The notes below the pieces were generated by a model. That model was not told the DNA's origin, did no database searches, and was given only the letters and a program-made list of their open reading frames with translations. This document shows positions 6,620-10,690 of a stretch of DNA of 10,690 nucleotides, piece after piece; the stretch's first letter is position 1; each line of letters begins with the position of its first letter. Origin of the DNA: Solirubrobacterales bacterium (GTDB lineage: Bacteria; Actinomycetota; Thermoleophilia; Solirubrobacterales; 70-9). The DNA is taken from NCBI GenBank assembly GCA_030152805.1, contig JASLIG010000031.1, positions 1 through 10,690 on the forward strand. The letters are read 5' to 3'. The position numbers and the translations under genes were made by a program.

Positions 6620-6692
6620 GTATCGCCTCGTCCTTTGAGTGAAAGATCCTTCGCATCGTCAGATAGACGAGCGCTGGTGTCGATGAAGCGTC

Positions 6693-7619
6693 ATGTTCTC
6701 ACTCCGCAGCAAGTCCGAGTCCGCGCGGATCGCCTCCGCGGTTGCCCTCCTGCTCTCCGTCTGCGCGCTGCTGGCGCTTCCCGCCGCCGCGGCCGCCGCG
6801 CCCGAAGGAGGCGGAGAACCGCCCGCGCCCGAACTCGTCTTCGAACCGGCGAGCTACGACTTCGGCCAGGTGCGGCTCAACGGCTCCACCAGCCAGGCGA
6901 CGATGCAGCTGCGCAACGTCGGCTCGGTGGCCACGCAGGTGTTCTCCCTCAGCGTCTCCGGCGGCAACGGCGCCTTCTGGACCGGCCCGACCGACTGCAT
7001 CGGCACCCTCAACCCCGGCGAAACCTGCTCGACCCAGATCTACTTCGGTCCCTACGACGCGGTTCCGTTCGCCGCCCAGCTGCACGCCTACGCCGAAGCG
7101 GGCGTGGTCGTCGACGCCGACCTCAGCGGCGAAGGGGGCCGGCCCGTCCTCGAGCCGGACGTCAATCCGGTCAACTTCGGCTCGGTGCCGGTGGACTCGG
7201 GCGGCGTCACCAAGACGATCGACGTGACCAACAACGGCAACGTCGCCGGCGGCGCCTTCATCGCCGTGATCTCCGGCGGCGCGGTCGGCAGCTTCCACCT
7301 GATCGACGAGAACTGCACCGGCGTTCTGATCACGCCGGGCGCGACCTGCAACCTCCAAGTCAGCTTCGAACCGCTCAGCACCGGCGCCAAGACCGCCCGC
7401 CTCAGTCTCTTCGGCGAAGAAGACGGGGGCACCCAGATCGTCCTCTCCGGGGTGGGGCTCGAGCCGGAACCCGAAGCGAGCGAGCCCTTGTCCCAGAGCA
7501 CGCTCCCCGTCAGAGCGAGCAAGCCGCGCAAGCACGGCGGCCGCCCGAAGCCACGCCGGGGGCGCGGCCTGCACCGCCGCCTTCGCCTCGACCTCGCCAG
7601 CCGTCGGGCAATCGGCTGA
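6693..7619 (+). CDS. Exported protein with two choice-of-anchor D (ASH-type) domains and basic tail
   Basis: A 308-aa secreted protein. Residues 1-36 are a signal peptide (Arg/Lys start, SAVALLLSVCALLALP core, AAAAAA cleavage zone). Two immunoglobulin-like repeats of about 90-110 residues follow: repeat 1 (about 48-147) and repeat 2 (about 152-255). Each begins with a (F)xP...xFGxV strand (YDFGQV, VNFGSV), has an L/V-x-N-x-G strand (LRNVGS, VTNNGN), and carries a Cys pair in matching places (102/112 and 208/219; ...L/ITPG-x-TC-). This is the ASPM-SPD-2-Hydin/choice-of-anchor D pattern common in surface proteins. The tail (274-308) is strikingly Arg/Lys-rich, with no LPXTG motif. No good Shine-Dalgarno sequence precedes ATG 6693, so the start is less certain; the signal peptide supports it. 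Role unknown; a cell-surface or nucleic-acid/polyanion-binding scaffold is possible. Confidence 0.82.
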   Translation: MFSLRSKSESARIASAVALLLSVCALLALPAAAAAAPEGGGEPPAPELVFEPASYDFGQVRLNGSTSQATMQLRNVGSVATQVFSLSVSGGNGAFWTGPTDCIGTLNPGETCSTQIYFGPYDAVPFAAQLHAYAEAGVVVDADLSGEGGRPVLEPDVNPVNFGSVPVDSGGVTKTIDVTNNGNVAGGAFIAVISGGAVGSFHLIDENCTGVLITPGATCNLQVSFEPLSTGAKTARLSLFGEEDGGTQIVLSGVGLEPEPEASEPLSQSTLPVRASKPRKHGGRPKPRRGRGLHRRLRLDLASRRAIG

Positions 7620-7623
7620 GCAC

Positions 7624-7661
7624 GAGGTGAGAATCTCCTCCGCATGTCCGATGTGGAGGAG
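7624..7661 (+). other. Competing hairpins around the ribosome-binding site of the Qng1-like gene
   Basis: CTCCTCC (7635-7641) can pair perfectly with GGAGGAG (7655-7661), leaving the ATG (7644-7646) in a 13-nt loop. It can instead pair with the upstream GAGGTGA (7624-7630), the only Shine-Dalgarno candidate, through 4+2 bp around a GAA loop. The Shine-Dalgarno-to-ATG distance is long (13 nt). This could tune translation, or be chance in GC-rich DNA. Confidence 0.3.
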
Positions 7662-8612
7662 GAGACCTCACTGCCCGAGCGGGTCCGCGGCGCCTGCGCC
7701 TGGGTGGCGGAGCGGGCGCGCTCAGTCGCGATCGAGGGCGACGCTCTAGCCGCTTACGCGGCCGCCCTTCCCGACGCGCCGGCGGTTCCGCCGGTCGACC
7801 CAGCCACCGAGCTCATCGACGGGGACCGCGAGACGCGGATCGCCTTCGCGATCTGCCTCGATGCGATCAACTTCGGCTCGGGCTGGTGGCCGACGATCCG
7901 CAAGCGCCCCGGCCGCAGCGGCTACTTCACGATCGCCGCCGCGCTGACCGAGCGCTTTCGGCAGCGGGGGGCCTGGACGCCCGCCGAGCTGGCCGCGCTC
8001 GAAGCGACGGAGATCGCCGCCGTCCTCGGCCAGGAGGCGGCGCATCCGCTGATGGCCGACTACGCGGTGGCGCTGCGCGACGTCGGTGCGCACGTCCGCG
8101 ACGAGCACGGCGGGCGGTTCGCGCCGGTCCTCGACTCCGCCGGGGGCTCGGCGGTCGCCCTGGCGGAAATCCTCGCCGGCTGGCGGGCGTTCGCCGACGT
8201 CTCCGGGTACGAGGGACACCCCGTCCCCTTCTTCAAGCGCGCCCAGATCGCCGCTGCCGACCTCGCCCGCATGGGCCTCGCCGACTCCCGCGACCTCGAC
8301 CGCCTCACCGCCTTCGCCGACAACCTCGTGCCGCACGTGCTGCGGGTCGACGGGGTGCTGCAACTGGAGCCGGAGCTGGAGGCGAGAATCGAAGCCGGCG
8401 AGCTGCTCGAGTACGGCTCCCCCGAGGAGGTCGAGCTGCGCGCTTGCGCGATCCACGCGGTCGAGCTGCTCTCTGGCGCGACCGCCGGCCAGGGCCCCGA
8501 GGGCGCCGCTCGGCTCGCGCCCGTCGAGATCGACGCGATCCTCTGGAACCGCGGTGCCGCCGAGCGCTACAAGTCCCTCCCCCGACCCCGCTCCCGCAAC
8601 ACGGCCTACTAG
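7644..8612 (+). CDS. qng1: Queuosine 5'-phosphate N-glycosylase/hydrolase (DUF2419, Qng1 family)
   Basis: A 322-aa cytosolic salvage enzyme that releases queuine from queuosine 5'-monophosphate, so the base can be put back into tRNA position 34. Family landmarks, in order: an N-terminal helical region (SLPERVRGACAWVAERARSVAI, fitting the family's 'x-V-x-Ser-AxxVAEnSxdV' start), LDAINFGSGWWP (72-83; 'DxLNF..WP' in eukaryotic Qng1), HPLMADYAVALRDVG (134-148), PFFKRAQIAAADL (195-207; 'FYKRAQI' signature), TAFADNLVPHVLRVDGVL (222-239), EVELRACAIHAVELL (262-276) and IDAILWNRG (296-304). Length matches the family. Structures exist for human QNG1 and a Sphaerobacter thermophilus homologue. The start at 7644 lies 24 nt after the ASH-protein stop, so co-transcription is possible. 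No other queuosine gene is in the window. Recognition is from remembered motifs but is strong. Confidence 0.9.
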   Translation: MSDVEEETSLPERVRGACAWVAERARSVAIEGDALAAYAAALPDAPAVPPVDPATELIDGDRETRIAFAICLDAINFGSGWWPTIRKRPGRSGYFTIAAALTERFRQRGAWTPAELAALEATEIAAVLGQEAAHPLMADYAVALRDVGAHVRDEHGGRFAPVLDSAGGSAVALAEILAGWRAFADVSGYEGHPVPFFKRAQIAAADLARMGLADSRDLDRLTAFADNLVPHVLRVDGVLQLEPELEARIEAGELLEYGSPEEVELRACAIHAVELLSGATAGQGPEGAARLAPVEIDAILWNRGAAERYKSLPRPRSRNTAY

Positions 8613-8626
8613 CCCTTCTGGCAGCG

Positions 8627-8663
8627 GTCGCATTTCCAACCGCTATGCGGCAGAAAATGCGAC
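8627..8663. repeat. Nested-hairpin palindromic repeat, copy A (REP-like)
   Basis: A 37-nt inverted repeat: outer arms GTCGCATTT (8627-8635) and AAATGCGAC (8655-8663), 9 bp; an asymmetric mismatched zone; an inner stem CCGC/GCGG (8640-8643, 8647-8650); loop TAT. All pairs share one centre of symmetry. It lies in the gap between convergent genes. No T-tract follows, so a simple intrinsic terminator is unlikely. Confidence 0.8.
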
Positions 8664-8697
8664 GCCAAGGATGGAATAGGCCGGGATCTCGCTTGCG

Positions 8698-8734
8698 GTC
8701 GCACTTTCAGTCGCTATGCGGAAAGAAGTGCGAC
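8698..8734. repeat. Nested-hairpin palindromic repeat, copy B (REP-like)
   Basis: Second 37-nt copy, 71 nt downstream of copy A and in the same orientation. Outer arms are GTCGCACTT (8698-8706) and AAGTGCGAC (8726-8734), 9 bp; inner stem CGC/GCG plus a T-G pair; loop TAT. Both copies are preceded by GCG and share GCTATGCGG at the tip. Relative to copy A, arm position 7 changes T to C and the partner A to G, keeping the pair. Confidence 0.8.
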
Positions 8735-8742
8735 AGCTGGGG

Positions 8743-9543
8743 TTAGGTGGCGCCTTCGGCGCGGCGCAGGCCGCCGCGGGCCCAGAGGGCGAAGAGGACC
8801 GGCAGGGTGACGGCGATCGCGAAGGCGAGGGCGACGACGACGGGTTCGCCGGAGATGAAGCCGCGGCCGGCCTCGAGCATGGCGGTGACCGGGTTGACCG
8901 AGGCGACGGCGTGGATCCAGCCGCTGAGCAGGCTGAGCGGCACGTAGACCGGGGCGAGGAAGAGGATCAGGAAGACCGGGAACTGCATGAAGGGACCGCC
9001 CTGGATCGAGCGCACCCGCATCGCCACCCCGGCCGCCCACATCGTCGCCGCCAAGTTGGTGAAAATCGCCAGCCCGTAGAGCCCGAACAGTTCGACTCCC
9101 TCGCCGCCGACTTCCATGCCGGCGATCAGCGCCACCGTGGTGAGCACGGTCCAGGTGACGAAGGCCCGGACCAGCGCCGCCAGCGCGTAGCCGGCGACGA
9201 TCCCGCGCCGGTCGGAGGCCGCCAGCATGTAGCGCCCGGCGAAGCCGATCTCGAAGTCGCGGGCGATGCCGAAGCCGGTGAAGACGCCGCCGAAGGCGGC
9301 GGACTGGAGCAGCACGAAGACGAACTGGAAGGCGGTGTAGCCGCTGGGGAAGTCGAAGCCCGGCACGTTGCCGATCGCCGAGAGGCCGCCGGCGAAGGCG
9401 GTGAAGAAGAAAAGCGGGAAGGCGATCGCCGGCACGAGGAAGGCGGGATTGCTGAGGAAGTTGTGGACGCTGCGCCAGGCGACCGCGAGGGCGACCGCGC
9501 GGAAGCTCGCCGGGCGGGCCGCCGTCTCCGCCGCGGCGCTCAC
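8743..9543 (-). CDS. ABC-2 type transporter permease (second permease of operon)
   Basis: A 266-aa integral membrane subunit of an ABC exporter, paired with the DrrA-like ATPase encoded upstream. About six TM helices are visible, from FLVPAIAFPLFFFTAFAGGL through FQFVFVLLQSAAFGGVFTGFG, the 150-185 region, LFGLYGLAIFTNLAATMWAAG, FPVFLILFLAPVYVPLSLLSG and a final C-terminal helix. The ABC-2 signature region reads ASVNPVTAMLEAGRGFISGE. GTG at 9543 is chosen because it overlaps the previous gene's TGA as GTGA, so the genes are translationally coupled; a longer in-frame ORF up to 9648 is Arg-rich and lies inside the preceding gene. It is paralogous to that gene (shared ASVNPVT-LEA motif), suggesting a heterodimeric permease. 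The gene ends in TAA next to the hairpin repeats. Confidence 0.9.
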   Translation of the reverse strand: MSAAAETAARPASFRAVALAVAWRSVHNFLSNPAFLVPAIAFPLFFFTAFAGGLSAIGNVPGFDFPSGYTAFQFVFVLLQSAAFGGVFTGFGIARDFEIGFAGRYMLAASDRRGIVAGYALAALVRAFVTWTVLTTVALIAGMEVGGEGVELFGLYGLAIFTNLAATMWAAGVAMRVRSIQGGPFMQFPVFLILFLAPVYVPLSLLSGWIHAVASVNPVTAMLEAGRGFISGEPVVVALAFAIAVTLPVLFALWARGGLRRAEGAT

Positions 9544-10319
9544 GTCCGCACCAGCCGCGTCTTCAGGGCGCTGCTCGCGGCAGTCATGCCGAGCGCCAGC
9601 ACCGCGGCGGCGATGCCGAAGCCGAGCGCCAGCGCCCCGGCGTCCCAACCTTCGAAGAGCAGCGAGCGGAACGCCTCGAGCAGGTAGGTGACCGGGTTGA
9701 CGCTGGCAACGTCGTGGAACCAGTCGGTCTGCAGCAGGTCGAGCGGCAACGCCATCGCGGAGATGAAGAGGAAGACGAAGAAGACCGGGAAGAGGCTCTG
9801 CACCGCCTCGCCCGAGCCGGTGCGCAGGGCGACGAAGAGACCGATCGTGCCGAAAGCGACGGTGATCGAGACCGAGAGCGCGACGATCACCAGGGCGCCG
9901 CCGACGCCGGTCACGAGTTCCGCCCCCGCTATCAGTCCCACCGTCAGGTAGGTCGCCGCTTGCACCAGGCCGAGCACGAAGGCGCCGGCGAGCAGGCCGC
10001 TGAGCAGGGCGGCGCCGCGCAGCGGCGTCAGCGCCAGGCGGTTGAGGAAGCCGGTCTCGATGTCGCGGGCGAGGTCGGTGCCGGCGTTCATCACCGAGAA
10101 AAGCGCCCCCTGCATGAAGGGCACGGCGAGGGCGAAGGTGAGGTAGGAGTCGGTCGGGAAGCCTTCCAAGTCGGTCGCGTCTTGGAGACCGCCCGAGTTG
10201 ACCGCGAGCAGGAAGAGCGGGAAGACGAGCGCCGGGACGATCTGCGCCGGCTGGCGCAGGGTGCGCAGCACCGAGCGGTGGGCGAGCTGCCCGACCTGGG
10301 TGCGCAACCCTCCGCTCAC
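9540..10319 (-). CDS. ABC-2 type transporter permease (first permease of operon, DrrB-like)
   Basis: A 259-aa inner-membrane permease of the daunorubicin/multidrug ABC-2 family. It begins with an amphipathic segment (LRTQVGQLAHRSVLRTLRQPAQIVP) typical of these permeases, then about six TM helices, with NAGTDLARDIETGFLNRLALTPLRG in the first cytoplasmic loop (the family's coupling-loop pattern 'D.e.G..drL...P.rr') and ASVNPVTYLLEAFRSLLFEG before the last helix. GTG at 10319 overlaps the TGA of the ATPase gene as GTGA, and its own TGA overlaps the next GTG the same way. The longer in-frame ORF to 10559 is Arg-rich shadow sequence antiparallel to nothing real and overlapping the ATPase gene, and was discarded. 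Confidence 0.92.
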   Translation of the reverse strand: MSGGLRTQVGQLAHRSVLRTLRQPAQIVPALVFPLFLLAVNSGGLQDATDLEGFPTDSYLTFALAVPFMQGALFSVMNAGTDLARDIETGFLNRLALTPLRGAALLSGLLAGAFVLGLVQAATYLTVGLIAGAELVTGVGGALVIVALSVSITVAFGTIGLFVALRTGSGEAVQSLFPVFFVFLFISAMALPLDLLQTDWFHDVASVNPVTYLLEAFRSLLFEGWDAGALALGFGIAAAVLALGMTAASSALKTRLVRT

Positions 10320-10690
10320 GCCGCCCCGACCGCCTCGACGTCGACCTCGGTCGCCCCCCCGTCGCCGGCGCCCTCCAGCGAGCGGCCGGTCTTGGCGAGG
10401 AAGACGTCGTCGAGCGAGGGGGCGTGCAGCTGCAGGTGCTCGATCGCGATCCCCTCGGAGTCGAGCGCTCGCACCACCTCGGCCAGCTGCGACTCGCCGC
10501 CGTCGAGGCGGACCGAGACGCCGCGCGGGGAGGAGCCGGTCTGCTCGCCGAAGCGGCACAGCGCCACCGTCATCCGCTCGCGGTCGCCCTCGTCGCGGGG
10601 GACGGCTTCGACCGTCGGGCGGCCGATTTCGGCCTTCAGCGCCGCCGGCGTCCCCTCGGCGACGATCTTGCCGTGGTCGATGATCCCGAC
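10316..10690 (-). CDS. DrrA-like ABC exporter ATPase, C-terminal part (partial)
   Basis: The last 124 residues of an ABC ATPase whose 5' part is beyond the right edge. The first visible residues, VGIIDHGKIVAEGTPAALK, are the end of the nucleotide-binding domain (D-loop/H-loop distal strand 'i.dhGkivaeGtp..Lk'). A regulatory C-terminal domain of the DrrA type follows, with LHAPSLDDVFLAKTGRSLEG. A short acidic/Ala tail ends in TGA at 10318-10316, overlapping the first permease start. It powers export by the two downstream permeases; the substrate is unknown. An internal ATG at 10573 is not the start, because the frame stays open with family-typical sequence to the window edge. Confidence 0.9.
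   Translation of the reverse strand, partial: VGIIDHGKIVAEGTPAALKAEIGRPTVEAVPRDEGDRERMTVALCRFGEQTGSSPRGVSVRLDGGESQLAEVVRALDSEGIAIEHLQLHAPSLDDVFLAKTGRSLEGAGDGGATEVDVEAVGAA

Noticed and set aside
6657..6670. Small inverted repeat CGTC-AGATA-GACG in the divergent gap 6620-6692
   Set aside because: A 4-bp arm is too short to support as an operator; no clear promoter boxes could be assigned in this gap.
6678..6692. TGTCGA followed by CGTC before the ASH-protein gene as a second ECF42 promoter
   Set aside because: The spacing is only 5 nt instead of about 17, so it cannot be an ECF promoter of that type.
5831..7630. 599-codon plus-strand ORF
   Set aside because: Spans the antisense of one hydrolase gene and a wrong frame of the ASH-protein gene; composition shifts abruptly and no motif is seen.
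8627..8734. Repeat pair as a CRISPR array or an ordinary rho-independent terminator
   Set aside because: Only two units, each internally palindromic and diverged, with no regular spacer series; no T-tract after either stem on either strand.
9543..9648. Upstream extension of the second permease to ATG 9648
   Set aside because: The extension is an Arg-rich frame inside the first permease gene; GTG 9543 in a GTGA overlap is the better start.
8716..9687. 323-codon plus-strand ORF antisense to the ABC permeases
   Set aside because: Glu/Asp/Arg-rich shadow of hydrophobic membrane-protein codons, and it begins inside the hairpin repeat copy B.

Overview
This is a very GC-rich, gene-dense window. 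Long shadow reading frames run antisense to almost every gene, start codons include GTG, and genes overlap as GTGA. Together with ECF42-type regulation, a DrrA-like ABC operon, a leaderless-looking regulator gene and secreted SGNH and 'choice-of-anchor D' proteins, this points to a high-GC actinobacterium. The style fits the Thermoleophilia (Solirubrobacterales-like), but that placement is inference. No stretch over 300 bases lacks a gene; the longest gaps are 3838-3985 and 8613-8742.

Left block (1-3837): an HxlR-family repressor with a C-terminal SCP2-like domain (minus strand, cut by the left edge) is divergent from a 14-TM DHA2-type MFS drug exporter. The A/T-rich gap between them carries a 20-bp near-perfect palindrome lying over the predicted -35 region of both genes. 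This looks like a self-contained xenobiotic-responsive efflux module. The exporter's 3' end overlaps, tail to tail, a minus-strand pair: a YCII/DGPF-domain protein followed by an ECF42-type sigma factor with a long C-terminal helical-repeat extension. A TGTCGA-N17-CGTC match upstream of the DGPF gene suggests the sigma factor activates its own operon. The sigma gene has no ordinary start codon where its N-terminus should begin.

Middle block (3986-7619): a secreted SGNH/GDSL lipase or esterase (+), then convergently two minus-strand alpha/beta hydrolases in one operon. One is a Ser-nucleophile enzyme. The other has an Asp nucleophile and strongly resembles the animal MEST/PEG1 family. A divergent plus-strand gene encodes an exported protein with two ASH-type (choice-of-anchor D) domains and a very basic tail.

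Right block (7644-10690): a DUF2419/Qng1-type queuosine 5'-phosphate N-glycosylase (+) faces, tail to tail, a minus-strand ABC exporter operon: DrrA-like ATPase (cut by the right edge), then two paralogous ABC-2 permeases, all coupled by GTGA overlaps. The convergent gap holds two copies of a 37-nt nested hairpin repeat whose outer stems differ by a compensatory base-pair change, a REP-like or RNA-like element not explained by the genes.

There are no tRNA or rRNA genes, CRISPR arrays or recognisable transposase genes. The most interesting signals are the covarying hairpin pair, the sigma gene with a missing start codon, and the bacterial MEST-like hydrolase.
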